Numbered from the stretch's first letter, positions 1 to 11,732 are shown. The stretch: DNA of 64,000 nucleotides from Stereocaulon alpinum (GCA_018257865.1 JAEUBA010000010.1:372001-436000), one strand, 5' to 3'. Numbers and translations: made by a program. Notes: generated by a model not told the origin, from the sequence alone.

Positions 1-3000
1 CCAGGTATTGAGAGACGAAACATGCTTGTTCGCATCTGAGTGATCGATGCTCGGAATTCGATGACAAGCATGCTTGAAGCTTGTTACAAGAATCGAGGTT
101 TGACCGATTGGATCCTGCACATAATTCTCAACTTGTGATTGGTGAACCTCAAATATCTCTTCTCAGTCAGAGAGCAACAACCTCCTACCCATTAATATCT
201 CATCTTTTCTTGCCGCAGTCGTTTAGCAGCTTCTGCACTGCAGTCATATCGTGCACTTCCAACGCTTTCTGATGAGCTATAAGCCCTCTAGTATCACCCT
301 TCACTGCTTGACTGTCACTAATGCCGCCATTGAGATCCATAGACACCGTCCACTGTGCAATCACATGGTGATAGGAGTATAATACAGTATAGATGGTAAG
401 AAATCATGCATGTTGCTTCCTCATACAGTCAAGGCGTTGCAATTCATGACCCACGCAATCATTGGACTCACATAAGATGATGGAAGGAAGAAGTTGGTCT
501 CATCAGACCATGGGATTAACATAGAATCGTCCGGTTTTCATAGATTTCAAGAGCATTCCGGAGACCTTAACCAGAAAGACGGCATTCCGCGCAGCGGGTC
601 CATAACATTGCTGCCAGGAGACCTGTCTCTTTGTGACCCATAAGCTTGCAGAGACCTTTGGAGAGGGTCTCTGAATGATTGAAGTCATTGAAGAACGAAA
701 AGACCAGAGATCTTGATGTACAAGCTCGAGATGATACCCTGTGGTGTACAGACCATCATTATGTGCCGGGTGTAGGGTATGTATTTCCCACTAATAGCGC
801 TTCCCAGAAAGGTCATGTATTCTCTACGAAATCACCCATGAAGAGTCCGGTACTTCCTTTCCCAGAAGCTCTAATAGTGACGTTAGGAGGGTTTGCGTTG
901 TGTTTGCTGGCGCATCCTCGCGCTCGCTCATCAGCTCTTCGATACTCTCCCTTTCACGTGGCACTGAGAGCTCTCCCCACTGGTGCGAGGGTTCTGAGTA
1001 TGAATGCAACTGTAATAATCTTCTGTCATTGGGTTGATGGCCGCATCGCTAATACGGCCGTGTAGATGGACTGCGAGCAATGGAACGAGGACTGGAAATA
1101 GAAACTGTTTGAGGACCCTAGGAGACTTGCTGATATTCAAAGCCGTACAACTCGCGATATATGCTTCGGTCTGTACGTTGATCGCAATCGAACAACATAG
1201 CATCCCTAAGCGCATCGCCTTCGTGAGCTATCACTTATGATGAGTGTGATGGCTGCGATCATCAATGAAGCCACTAACATAAACGTGATGCCAGCCAGCA
1301 GTCTTCTCATCAAAATCGGCGAAGCGACACCTTAAAATTACGCACGTACAACAACAAGCATCATGAGTGAGTGGCCTCCAAGGAACCTTCCTATTGGACT
1401 TTGCAATGAGATTAGAATTGCCCGCTGTAAACCGCGTTTGCTGTGACAACAACCCATCCATTCACCGTATGATGAGTCTGGGATAAGTACCATTGACGAA
1501 ATGTGACAAGATGCGAGTGACGAAAAGTTTGATGCTCGCCGTCCACGCTCGATCAAGTACACATACGGGACAGGAGACACGCCTAGAAGACTAGATTGAA
1601 GAGAGAGTTGTGATTAATGATCCTCCATTGATATTCTCAAATAAACCACATTGGAGGAATTTCGGCCTTGGAGATAGAAAGTCCCGAGAGGGAGATATTT
1701 CGCGCATCATCCTTCCCGTGATGAGAGCGTCTACAACACTTCAGACCCAGACACCGATGTCAGAGGCCTCGGTAAACCTTTCATCCTGATACGGTGGCTG
1801 TCGTATGCATTTTTCTGTAGCTCGTATGCGAAAGCCTGCTACCGGATCAGAGCATCGTAACTAAGTTAGTCCCAGAGCTGGTTGGTGTTAGTGAGAGAAG
1901 CATTACGCATGCTGTGCCGTAGTTGGATAAGATGGAATTTATCATCGCGCGTGTGACCGATTCGAAGGATGATATAAGGCGAGTGTGTGTCGTCTGGGAC
2001 TGGAGCTGGTGCGAAGAATGGTCCTGTATAATCGGGTTGCTTAGTATAGACATCATCGTGTTTGGATTTGTTGAATCTGGAAGAGTCGTCGAACCTTGAA
2101 ACTCCATTCTTGGGTGAGATATGCGCGATCGTAACAAACACATTAGCATCTATGTCCGTCTCCCCTCCTTTGCGTTTCTTCCACTTTGTCTCGTATTCTT
2201 TCATATTGTTTTGCTTGATAGTGCCGACCATAATGGGTGCCGAAGCATTCGTTAAAATCCTCTGACGCTCATTTGGATCCGGCATATCAGTTGGCTTATA
2301 CAGTTACTTCGTTAAGTAATCTTGCGAGCTCGCGTAATGCTTCGTCTCTGAAAGGTGGTGTATATCCATGACACTTAGTATCGGGCTGCGACTGAGTTCA
2401 AATGGTAGCGTATTGGGACATTAGCACTTTGTGAAGGGAAATAAAAAGGTGAATTGTGATGTAGACCCAGATTTTATCCCTCAAGCCCAAGTAAGTGAAG
2501 AGTGCTTGCACCCAGTAGGCGGCTGCGTTGGAGACGTCTCAGTCTTCAAGTTTTAGTCAGTAATAACCCTTCCCAACCCAGCACAAAAACGTCGGTACTA
2601 GAATAATAGGCTAGCTTCTAGGAGCACATGATCTGTCTCTCCCTTTCCGTAAACGTCGATCAAGAGGCTCCTGTAGTGTCACCTATAGATCCTTGAGGTG
2701 GTCATAGAGTGGAGGAAATGATGGGCGTGATCTGCCAGATGTTTGCCAACTACACTCGTCCCATCATTCTCCTCCGAAGTGACGTTGTGCTTGATCTGGA
2801 AGCCTTTGGCCATCTGCAACATTCTAGTGTGGTGACGAGGCTTCCTTGGCACCGAGTAGATTTCGCTGATCTTCAATATTGTCATGGACCTTAGCAAGGT
2901 GGATGTGTGAGATTTCCTCGTCAGTCTTTATATTAATGGGCACACCAGATGCAGAACCGTCAAAGACCGCGAAGTGAACAACGGTAATAGTGACAGCAAT

Positions 3001-4110
3001 GAGCACTTGAACCTCAACGCAATTGTTGGCACAAAAGCACGTAGTCCATATTATCCGTCATGTAAAAAGCGTTTATATTTATTTGTAGAGGTCAGATGTT
3101 TTGGATGAAGAAGGATCAAAAGAATTCTCACTTGATGACAGCGAAAGTGAACGTCTGTAGACTTCCAACATAGAAATAGTTGAGAGTGCTCTGCTGAAGA
3201 TGAAAGACGCAAGTCTTTTGAGTAGAGCAAGGAAGACATAGTAAATTTCTCGTCCGATATACCAGTCGACTTTGATAAAACCTCCACACGTGCCACGGTA
3301 GAGACAGCTAGTGGATTCGCTAGTTGCTATGTACGGACAGGCAAGGAAACAATGTGGTTGATTGACGATATACTCACAAAGGCACATTCATAGACTCAGC
3401 TTCAACAGATTTGCCTTGGCACAAATGTTAAATGTGAAGATTTGACAACAGTGTTGAGCTGAAAATCCTTGGTACCCTAATCTCAGTCTCAAGCTGCGGC
3501 TGAGATGTGAATAAGGAGTGGCAATCTCTTGAACAAATGTCTTGCTGGACAAGAGCTGCTGTGAGTTGAGCTGGCTGCCATGGGATCCAAGGCATAAGAT
3601 AAGGCAACGAAAGTTGTGATAGATGTGAGACAGTATGCTGTCTATCATCAGCTGTGGCTTCACCTTCACCAACTTTGTTCGATCGAGTATGTGAATAGGG
3701 ACGCTTAGCTAGTTCAACATGGATTTGCTGGCTTAGTAGATGGACGTGTGCATTGTCAGCATCTATGCAACACCACAAGGGTGCCATGATTGAGAAGAAG
3801 AGCTACATGTTCTGCATATAGACTAGGGCGAATTCCTGGTCTACCAGTGTTAGTCAATGAGAATGCTTCCTCGAGGATGTTGAGAGGAGAGCGCTGGATG
3901 TACGGGAGGGCGGGAGAGGTAATGAATCAAAGGTGATGAAGGTGAGTGTGAAAGTAAGAGTGACAATGGAGGATAATATACAACATCCATGTATGACATC
4001 AACAATTAGTGGTATTTCGCTCATAGAGACAAGAAATCCAAATGCAACGCCGACAGAACGCTTCATGCCATCATCGCGTCGTCAAACCCATTAGAATATA
4101 CAACTGTGTA
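1..4110. other. Gene-poor 4.1-kb stretch
   Basis: I find no gene I can support with recognisable domains here. Short open frames overlap on both strands, most lack a family signature, and no set of exons with matching splice phases gives a known protein. The only frame with a somewhat protein-like composition is listed separately at 1866-2285. The right edge is the 3' flank of the copper ATPase. It could be intergenic DNA or decayed mobile-element sequence; I cannot tell which. Confidence 0.5.
1866..2285 (-). CDS. Possible small hypothetical protein, 139 aa
   Basis: An ATG-initiated open frame of 139 codons. The product is charged and polar, with a Lys-rich stretch (KWKKRKGG) near residue 35 and a Pro-rich stretch near residue 90. 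It shows no signal peptide, membrane segment or motif I recognise. A real gene is possible because the frame begins with ATG and its composition is not obviously random. However, overlapping open frames exist on both strands and there is no homology evidence, so it may be spurious. Confidence 0.2.
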   Translation of the reverse strand: MPDPNERQRILTNASAPIMVGTIKQNNMKEYETKWKKRKGGETDIDANVFVTIAHISPKNGVSRFDDSSRFNKSKHDDVYTKQPDYTGPFFAPAPVPDDTHSPYIILRIGHTRDDKFHLIQLRHSMRNASLTNTNQLWD

Positions 4111-7100
4111 TTATACAGCCTCCACATCTCGTAAAGGCAGGTAGCCATCATCGGTTTCTGCTCTCCTTCCCCTGAAGATGCCTCTGATAGCGCCGTCCAG
4201 CCTTCCCAAACCGAATCGCTCCGCCAGTCGGCGATCATTGGCCATACTCATTCCCTTCAGCGTGTCACTCTTATGCCCTTCAGCTTCCAGCCTTTCCACA
4301 GTCATCCAGCCGGGTCTCTTCCAGAACTTGAGCAGCAGACTACTACCCACAACACTAACGCTGCTGGCGGCCATTGCGGCTCCGGCGGCCATTGGAGGCA
4401 TCATAAAGTGGCCAGGTAGCATCAAGCCGAACCCCATTGCGAATGGTAGACCGAGGAGGTTGTAGAGACATGCCCACATCAGATTCAGCTTGATGCGACT
4501 GAAGATGGTGCGAGATAGGTGAAGCGATGCTGAAACGCTGAGGAGATCTTCTGGCCGCATGAGTACGATGTCTGCTGCCTCCATGGCGACGTCAGTGCCT
4601 GAGCTTAGAGCAATGCCAATATCTGCGGTGGCGAGAGCAGGCGAGTCATTTATGCCGTCGCCCACCATTGCAACGACAGTACCCTGCTCTTGGATCTGCT
4701 TGATGATTTTCTGCTTCTGGTCTGGGGAGACGCCTGCGTGGATGTTGGTCCTCGGAATGCCAACACGTGCGGCAACGGCCACAGCGGTAGAGTATTGATC
4801 GCCGGTCACCAGAGACGATGTAATGTTCATGCGGTCGAGAGCAATGATGATTGCAGATGCGCTAGCCTTGATGGTATCAGAGAGAGAAAGCACACCAGCG
4901 TAGGTGTTGTCGATGGCCGCGTAGATTTGAGTGGTTCCCGAGGCTGGCGCTTTCGACCTGGTGACCGCAGAGGGGGTGGTGGGCGATGATACAGCAATGT
5001 CCGCTGGCAACATAATGCCTTGCGAAGAGAGATAGGAGAGATTGCCGACATGAACCTTATAGCGTTTGGGCGCAGCAGAAGTGGCTGGCTCGACGTATGC
5101 CGAGACGCCCTTGCCGACTGCAGGCTCAAAGTCTCCAACGCTACCGCTGACCATGCCATCGCTTCCAATGTTGAGTTCTGCCTTTGCGGCATCTAGGATG
5201 GCTTTGCCGATGGGGTGTTCGCTGCCCATCTCTGCCAAGCCAATCAATGACCACCAAAGCTTTCGCCGCCAATCATTGGCATCCCATATCTGCTCGAGCT
5301 TGACCTCTGCGACGCTCATCCTGCCCATGGTTAGAGTGCCCGTCTTGTCGAAGACGATATGGGTGACTTTGGTCGCGGTCTCCAGGGCCGCTCCACCTTT
5401 GACTAGAATACCCTGCTCTGCGCCAACCCCTGTCCCAACCATCACTGCAGTCGGTGTACTCAAGCCCAGGGCACACGGACATGCAAACACGATCACGGAG
5501 ATGCACAGTTTGAGGCAAACCATGAACTTGCCACCAGATTCGGGTTTCAGAAAGACTTCGGGCGTTTGAGATGCTGGCAGAACATGGCTCAGAACCATCC
5601 AGGCGGTGAAGGTCAACAGCCCAAGAGCGATGATTGTGGGTACGAAATAGCCAGCCACGATATCGGCCATACGTTGAATAGGCGCTCGACTGGTTTGGGC
5701 TTCTTGCACTAGCTTGACAATTTGGCTTAATTGCGTGTCTCGTCCTGCTCGAGTGACGCGGAAGTCAATGCGGCCAGCGCCGTTGACTGTTCCTGCCATA
5801 AGCTCACTACCGGGTCTTTTCAATATCTGGACCGCTTCACCAGTGACCATACTTTCGTCGAAATAGCTCTGGCCACGAGTGACTGTACCATCTGCCGGCA
5901 CTTGGCCCCCGGGTCGCAAGATCACAATGTCTCCAACTTCAATGAGTTCAGTCGGTATGATCTTCTCCTCTGCAGCGTTGCTCGATTGGTCTTCAGGAAT
6001 CGCACTTTTCTTCTCTGATATGACTCCTGTTGTAGCAGTATCCCATTCCTCTGCCGCTTTCTCGGCTGCAATCGGATCAGCGTATATAGTAGCCATTGAT
6101 GGTGCTAGCGACATCAACCGCGACAGCGCTTTCGAAGTTTGGCCTTTCGCTCGGTTCTCCAAGTAACGGCCCAGGGTGATGAATGTTATGAGCATGGTGC
6201 TAGTTTCGAATACCGTGCTGGGGCGAGTATGCGGAGGGAATAAGACAGACACAACCATTGCTGCTATGCTGAAGAAGAACGCGGCCGAAGTGCCCAAAGT
6301 GACAAGTACATCCATGGTAGGTGAACCGTGCTTCAGGGATTTATATGATGAGATGTAGAAGCGCTTCCCGATGCCGAACTGTACAGGGACTGTGAGAATG
6401 AGGCAGGCGATATCGCCGAGGTAAAGACCTGGTATCAAAAGAATGCAAGAGCCAAAGTCTAATGCCGGGATGGTCATGGGTATCACCATGCTTATTAGGA
6501 AAACGGGGATGGCGAAAGAAAGAGAAGTCCAGAAGGCTCGCCGCCATTCTTGAATTTCCCGGGTCTTAGCCAGAGACTCAAGCTGGGCGTTGTTGTCGTC
6601 AGAGTCTGCTACTAGAGCATTGTAGCCAAGGTTTTCCGTTGTCTCTACTAGCGCCCTGAGGCCTGTCAGAGACGGGTTGTGGGAGATCTGAACTCGAGAC
6701 GTGGATAGGTTGACGACAGCAGAAGAAACACCAGGCAAAAGGCGTAGGACATCTTCGAGAGCCGTGGCGGAGGAGGAATTTGGAAGGCCAAAAACTTTGA
6801 GCTGCACGTTCCTTGTAGTCGTCGATTGTTCTGCAAGATTTCGCTGTGACGATAAAATCCTTCCATCAAAGCCTCGTTCATCAATAATCTCTAAGATTCT
6901 ATCTGTCGTGAGTTTCTTGGGGTCATGGACAATCACAGCACGCTCAGCCAACAGACTTATATTGAAATGCAAAAGTCCCTCCAGGTTCTTGAAACCTCCT
7001 TCGACTGCTGAAGTGCATGCACCGCAAGTCATACCATCAACGGCTACCGTAGTAGTGTTCAACTCTGTTTTGGACTGGCTTGGTATTTGGCTTTCGGAGC

Positions 7101-7653
7101 TGATGGTCGGTTGAGAAATGGACGTTTGCGTCTCCAAGACAGTAGCGTCAAACCCCCGGTCCTCAATGATCTCTGCAATCGCTTCCGGTGATAATATTGA
7201 CGGGTCATGCTCGACAACGGCGCGTTCTGAAAGCAGTGATATGCTCATCGACTTAACCCCTTGTACGTCCTTGAAACCGCCTTCAACGGCTGACGTACAA
7301 GCACCGCATGTCATTCCCTGTACCGATAAAGTTGTAATAGACAGGCCCGGCCTAGCATCCTCCCGAACCTCTTTGGTATCCCTAAATCCGTCTTTTTCCC
7401 CGTTCGCTATGGGCATGCTGGTGGCGAGAACTTCAGCATCGAACCCGCGGTCCTCGATCATGTCCTTGATTGCTTCGGTAGAAAGCTTTTGCGGATCATG
7501 TTGAATCACTGCCCTCTCCATTACTAAGCTCACTGAGACGCTTCCGGCGCCGTCCACGTTCTTAAAGGCACTTTCCACTGCCGATGTACATGCGCCGCAT
7601 GTCATCCCTCCGACCTTCAACGTTGTAGTTGCCATATGTATAGCTGTTGCCAT
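4111..7653 (-). CDS. CCC2: Copper-transporting P1B-type ATPase (Ccc2-like)
   Basis: Single-exon gene, 1180 aa. It is a heavy-metal ATPase of the Ccc2/ATP7 family, which pumps Cu(I) into the late Golgi to load secreted cuproenzymes. Three N-terminal HMA domains each carry GMTCGAC (Cys pairs near residues 19/22, 116/119 and 210/213). A fourth HMA-like segment (about 283-348) has lost its CxxC and reads GLPNSSSA. Next come the membrane helices, the actuator TGE (about 604-606), the intramembrane CPC metal site (725-727), the phosphorylation motif DKTGT with Asp769, the SEHP motif of the nucleotide domain and the hinge GDGIND (about 998-1003). Yeast Ccc2 is shorter with two HMA domains, so this is the longer form common in filamentous fungi. 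Either Met1 or Met7 could start translation. Function follows from the family; the motifs are directly visible. Confidence 0.96.
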   Translation of the reverse strand: MATAIHMATTTLKVGGMTCGACTSAVESAFKNVDGAGSVSVSLVMERAVIQHDPQKLSTEAIKDMIEDRGFDAEVLATSMPIANGEKDGFRDTKEVREDARPGLSITTLSVQGMTCGACTSAVEGGFKDVQGVKSMSISLLSERAVVEHDPSILSPEAIAEIIEDRGFDATVLETQTSISQPTISSESQIPSQSKTELNTTTVAVDGMTCGACTSAVEGGFKNLEGLLHFNISLLAERAVIVHDPKKLTTDRILEIIDERGFDGRILSSQRNLAEQSTTTRNVQLKVFGLPNSSSATALEDVLRLLPGVSSAVVNLSTSRVQISHNPSLTGLRALVETTENLGYNALVADSDDNNAQLESLAKTREIQEWRRAFWTSLSFAIPVFLISMVIPMTIPALDFGSCILLIPGLYLGDIACLILTVPVQFGIGKRFYISSYKSLKHGSPTMDVLVTLGTSAAFFFSIAAMVVSVLFPPHTRPSTVFETSTMLITFITLGRYLENRAKGQTSKALSRLMSLAPSMATIYADPIAAEKAAEEWDTATTGVISEKKSAIPEDQSSNAAEEKIIPTELIEVGDIVILRPGGQVPADGTVTRGQSYFDESMVTGEAVQILKRPGSELMAGTVNGAGRIDFRVTRAGRDTQLSQIVKLVQEAQTSRAPIQRMADIVAGYFVPTIIALGLLTFTAWMVLSHVLPASQTPEVFLKPESGGKFMVCLKLCISVIVFACPCALGLSTPTAVMVGTGVGAEQGILVKGGAALETATKVTHIVFDKTGTLTMGRMSVAEVKLEQIWDANDWRRKLWWSLIGLAEMGSEHPIGKAILDAAKAELNIGSDGMVSGSVGDFEPAVGKGVSAYVEPATSAAPKRYKVHVGNLSYLSSQGIMLPADIAVSSPTTPSAVTRSKAPASGTTQIYAAIDNTYAGVLSLSDTIKASASAIIIALDRMNITSSLVTGDQYSTAVAVAARVGIPRTNIHAGVSPDQKQKIIKQIQEQGTVVAMVGDGINDSPALATADIGIALSSGTDVAMEAADIVLMRPEDLLSVSASLHLSRTIFSRIKLNLMWACLYNLLGLPFAMGFGLMLPGHFMMPPMAAGAAMAASSVSVVGSSLLLKFWKRPGWMTVERLEAEGHKSDTLKGMSMANDRRLAERFGLGRLDGAIRGIFRGRRAETDDGYLPLRDVEAV

Positions 7654-8729
7654 GCTGCAGTATCCAGCGCAAGCGGCGCTCTATATTGTGATTCGGTGTG
7701 TAACGTAGACCACTTTTTATCAAACCGGTCAATTTCGCAGGAAGAGCTTGACCGTCGGCGTCACATATTGGGGACGCGAAAAGGGGCAAGAAAGTGTACA
7801 ATGATCATCGGAAAACATTCGGGACGTTGTCAGTTGCATGTATACAGGAAAGAAAGGAACAAAGGAGATGCGGCGTGCTATTGTGGTCTTTGTCAGACTC
7901 GGGTTACATCTACCTCGTATGACTTCTAGTCAATTCGCCGAGAACCGACGCCATTTTAGCGCTTTTTCCGGGTCCGATGGTATACAAAGACTCTTTTCGT
8001 CCTAAACAAGTGAATGCGATTCCTGCTCGATTTAACCTATCTATTCTGTATTCTAATCTTATTATTGAGCACCGTTGTCAGACAGTCGTCACCCAGGTAC
8101 ATTGAACGTGCGTTGGTTGCCAAGGAGGTGGTGGAACTACAGCGAACGGCTCCTCAAGGGGCCTAAGTCGACCCTGGGATGGTTTAAAGCCGTCATCTCC
8201 GGCCGGTGACCACTGTGGGATTTGACAACTTGGGGGGTTAAGCCACGCTACGGTGATGTTGCAATAAGGGAACGACCTCAAGCAGCATGGAGCCTACAAA
8301 ATCCAGTGCTGAACCTTCAGCCTTCATCTGCCGTGCACTTGCTCTTTAGAACCCTTCAGTAGAACAACATGTACGAGGAATCATGGCGCTGATATGGGCT
8401 TCACTAAAAAACCTGGATGTTCCTTGTTCAGCCCCTAACCATACCAAAAGTGAGGCTGTCCCAAGTTCGTTTAGTAGTCTACATTGCAAAAAATGGTGTA
8501 GCTTTATCGCTCGCCGAAATTGATGGACTCGAAAGACCGCCAGACTCAACTAACGGCTCGGACGGCTTGACGGTTGCAGATCTGCCGTCTAGTTCTACCC
8601 TTATCGATAAGGCTGTCAACCCTAGGAACGTACGAATATGCCAAGACCTTCACTTTCCAGCTACTGCCCCGACAACACATGAGATACATCCCGCTGCGAG
8701 CAGGATCTAAGACCTAACATCCTCTCGAG
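7654..8729. other. Intergenic region between the divergent Cu-ATPase and CSN7
   Basis: About 1.1 kb separates two divergent start codons and must hold both promoters. Open frames here are short and carry no family signature. The one structure I can support is a degenerate terminal-inverted-repeat element around 8069-8236, listed separately. I saw no convincing copper-response box beside the ATPase start. Confidence 0.5.
8069..8236. mobile_element. Degenerate MITE-like element, probably related to the one near 36.3 kb
   Basis: The right end reads ACAACTTGGGGGG next to TTAA, nearly the same as the right end of the element at 36264-36457 (ACGACTTGGGGGG next to TT). The left end (GTTGTCAGACAGTCGTCACC) and the reverse complement of the right end share GTTGTCA and ACAGTNGTCACC with a small gap. 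This looks like a decayed pair of inverted repeats. There is no coding capacity inside. The boundaries are approximate. Confidence 0.4.
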
Positions 8730-9639
8730 ATGGCTGCAAACATGGACCAACCCCAGCAGAAAGCGCTCAATGCCCTCGAACCCTTCATCCTCCTCTCCAA
8801 ATCCGCCAACTCACCCCGAGCAGCAGCAGATCTAGTAACGCAAGCAACATCAGCGCCAAACACCTTTGTATTCGCCGAACTACTCCAAACACCCAACATT
8901 CAGTCTCTCCAAACAGCATCAGAAGAGCACGCCCGCTACCTCACCCTTCTGCAAATATTTGCCTGGGGCACCTGGTCCGACTACACCGGTAAGCCCTCAT
9001 CCATTTCCCAAGTCCCTTAGAACAATATACTAAAGCCACTACCCAGCAAACCCCAACCTCCCCAAACTCTCCTCGCCCCAAGAAACCAAACTCCGCCAAC
9101 TCTCCCTCCTCTCCCTCTGCACATCCCCCACAAACCTAACCTACATCCACCTCCTCTCAGCCCTCGACCTCCCCACAGTCCGCGCCCTCGAAGACCTCGT
9201 AATATCCACAATCTACGCCGGACTCCTAAACGCAAAACTCGACACCCTCTCCCAACGCGTCGACGTCTCCTCCGTCGCTCCCCTCCGAGATCTAAAACCA
9301 GGCTCCATACCCACCATGGTATCTACGTTAGAGGATTGGGATAGTCGGTGTGTGTCCGTGTTAGCGGATTTGGAGGACCAGATTAGGGAGGTGAAGAGGA
9401 AGGCGTGGGATCAGAGGGTAAGGGAGGCGGCGCATAATCATGCTACTGCGAAGGCGATGGGGGAGGGGGGCGAGGGGAAGGGAAGGGGACAGTTGGGGAA
9501 GAGGGGAGGGGGCCAGGAGGAGGGGGAGGAGATGGATGTTGATCAAGAGGGTGGGGGAAGAACGAGGGGCGCTAAAAGGGGCGGGGCTAAATTTGGGGGA
9601 TTAGGAGGGTTGGGGAGGAAATTCGGGCCGAACCATTGA
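8730..9639 (+). CDS. csn7: COP9 signalosome subunit 7 (PCI domain)
   Basis: Two exons, 8730-8988 and 9047-9639, join in phase to 283 aa across a 58-nt intron. The product matches CSN7, a PCI-domain subunit of the COP9 signalosome that removes NEDD8 from cullins. The helical N-terminal half covers roughly residues 1-100. The winged-helix half (about 100-190) runs through LRQLSLLSLC, the LxALDLPTVRALEDLVI segment and the IYAGLLNAKLD strand. A coiled segment and a Gly/Arg/Lys-rich low-complexity tail follow. Codon composition flips abruptly near 9316, from C-ending to G-ending codons (see findings). It is convergent with gcn5. Confusion with eIF3m or a proteasome PCI subunit is possible, but the order of segments fits CSN7 best. 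Confidence 0.85.
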
Positions 9640-10056
9640 GATGATGATCGTGGGGTTGAGGGAGCAGTGCCTCGAGGAGGTGATGCGGCTAGCTTTACAA
9701 GAATGGCTTGAAGCTGGCGTCAACGAGCTGACCCGCTATAGAGGCAGAGCTTCATCCCGCAGAAGGGGAAGCTTGCATGATGGGAAATATGGAACGAATA
9801 GATCTAGATTCTATAGCAGAGACTGTGGCTGGAGTTGCCTGGGCATCCTGCATAGAGCATCAAACGCCAACTTCGAACGCCAAAAAACCCCCTAGACTCC
9901 TTAAGAGGTCATCTAATGTGGTATCAACAAATTCGAATGAAAACTGTAGACCAACGCCCTTCTCCCGTGCTCTTTCGTCTGCTAAATCGTCCCGTTTTGG
10001 GTATCTCATGATCATTCTTGCCATCCAAACGCCGCTGCTGCTATGAACGAGGTCGC
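9640..10056. other. Convergent intergenic region
   Basis: These 417 bp lie between the stop of csn7 and the reverse-strand stop of gcn5, so they hold two 3' ends. I see no gene, repeat or strong terminator-like structure. Confidence 0.5.
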
Positions 10057-11673
10057 TTATTCTGCCAAATGCTGTTTGGTGAGGTCAGTATAAGGACGCC
10101 ATTAGAACGAATCAAGCATCAAGTAGTACTCACCGACCACTCCGGAATCTGTTTAATCTGACTCCACATGAATTTTTCCAGCTTATTGGCGCTCTTCGCA
10201 TACGGCGTTGTCTCGTTGTTGTATTTCCGACAGTTATCAAAGATGAGCCTAGCATCTCTAATAAAGTCTTCCGGAGTGGGATACAGATCCTTCTCATGCT
10301 TCTCTTCCATCGTACTCAAGTCCATCGGCTCCTTGATGACCTCGTAGTAGTCTGCAACCTCATCTCTATTGACAGGTTGCGTGAATGGCCACGAAGAACT
10401 GTGGTTCTGCATGTCGTTGAGTAGATGTAGGAGTTGGTTGTAGTTTGGTCCGTGACGAGGCTGGCGTGCTAGTTCATCCATGTCTGGGGACCATCCCGAA
10501 GCCTTAATGGCCGGAATCGACATTGGATCGATTGGACATGGACCGTTCTTCCACTCTTTAGGCGGTTGATGTACGATATGGCTTTTTGAAAATGCACGAA
10601 TCTTGGCGGTAACGGTTTCCTTCTGCTTGAGTAACATGCGGCCGACTTCTAGGTACCGTATGCGCGGCACCATAGTGCATTGCATGATTGTACCACCTTC
10701 GTAATCTTTAATGTAGCCCATCCAGCGCGGTTTTTCTAGAGTGATCTCTTTAGTGAATCCCTGCTTCTTGAAGTAACCTATGGCATAGTTGTCTGCATAG
10801 GTGAGGAAATGCTTGATTGGGGAGGTCGCTCGAACATAGTCTTTCAAGTGTGACATGAGATGTGCTCCGTAGCCTTTAACTTGCTGGTCGGAGGAGATGG
10901 CGCAGAAGACAATCTCGGCGAATTCGCCTCTAATGAAGGGACGGTACGTTATGCCTCTGCCATAGCTGTTAGTACCATTAGAGACAACACGAGCACGTAC
11001 ATACCCAACGACCTCCAGCGGCTTCTTAACAATTGCCATAGAAAGATGGGTGCGATCGTAGACCAGTCTGGCTATATAGTCTTTCGGCATTTTCGGAAGC
11101 TGTTTTTGGAAAATGCATTTGAGACCGGTCAAAATGATCAGGCTTTCTCTACTATTATCGTTGTTGACCACTCGAAACTCGATGTCGCCATCGCGTTCCT
11201 CCTTGACAGCTGGCTAGCACTTTCTGTCAGACTTCGCTAATTGCAGGGGCTCCATCAACCTTACGTACTTTCTCTGGAAAAGGTACAACTCTGGGCTTGT
11301 TATCGGCCTCTGGTGTAATAGTATGAGAATGGGAGTTCTTGATTCGCTTGGTAGGGCTTTCGCTGCCTAGCTGGTTTGCAGCTTTGCGTTTGGACTCTGA
11401 AGTAAGTCAGCCAAGTCGATATCACGGTTATGGATGCAACGTACGTTCTAGTATCATTGGAGCCATGGTAGTACGCGCTCTAGTTGTCGGGGCTGCTCCT
11501 TCTCTATCAGCAAGAGGCTCTAAAGACGCATTTGCAATAGCGGAGTTAAAGGCGGACCTTTCCTTGGCTTTCCTTGGCGCTCTGAAACTGCCGAAAGCAA
11601 AGTTGTCCTGAGAGGAAGTTCAGTAAATTGATTGATTGTTATTCGCTTTTCACAACACTCACTTGCGCGCCAT
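10057..11673 (-). CDS. gcn5: Histone acetyltransferase Gcn5 (SAGA/ADA)
   Basis: Six-exon model, 436 aa: 11663-11673, 11445-11581, 11269-11396, 11005-11201, 10134-10956, 10057-10071 (reverse strand). Gcn5 acetylates histone H3 tails in SAGA/ADA. The acetyltransferase domain includes the FAEIVFCAI strand, the acetyl-CoA loop QVKGYGAH and the [18 protein letters not shown] segment. The C-terminal bromodomain has the PMDLSTM and NCRKYN motifs. A 48-nt stop-free intron (10957-11004) interrupts the domain and splices to VVGGITYRPF. The last exon encodes only HLAE and the stop, giving the family-typical PEWSHLAE end. The first two exons are least certain: the frame closes only if the acceptor after 11581 is used, and ATG at 11466 is an alternative start giving 394 aa. 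Yeast Gcn5 is 439 aa. Confidence 0.93.
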
Positions 11674-11732
11674 CTTTTTCAGCGCCTCTCTGAACTCTCG
11701 TATCAATTGATGCTCAACACACACCAACGTCA
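11674..11732. promoter_or_regulatory. Very short shared promoter between gcn5 and ost5
   Basis: Only 59 bp separate the proposed ATG codons of two divergent genes. If both starts are right, the two core promoters must overlap each other or the opposite 5' ends. If Gcn5 starts at 11466, the gap is 266 bp. No clear TATA box is visible. Confidence 0.4.

Noticed and set aside
3428..3787. 119-aa reverse-strand open frame in the gene-poor region
   Set aside because: Several frames on both strands overlap here with similar lengths, and none has a domain or splice context.
4178..7504. Multiple plus-strand frames opposite the copper ATPase
   Set aside because: They mirror the well-supported reverse-strand ATPase and encode nothing recognisable.
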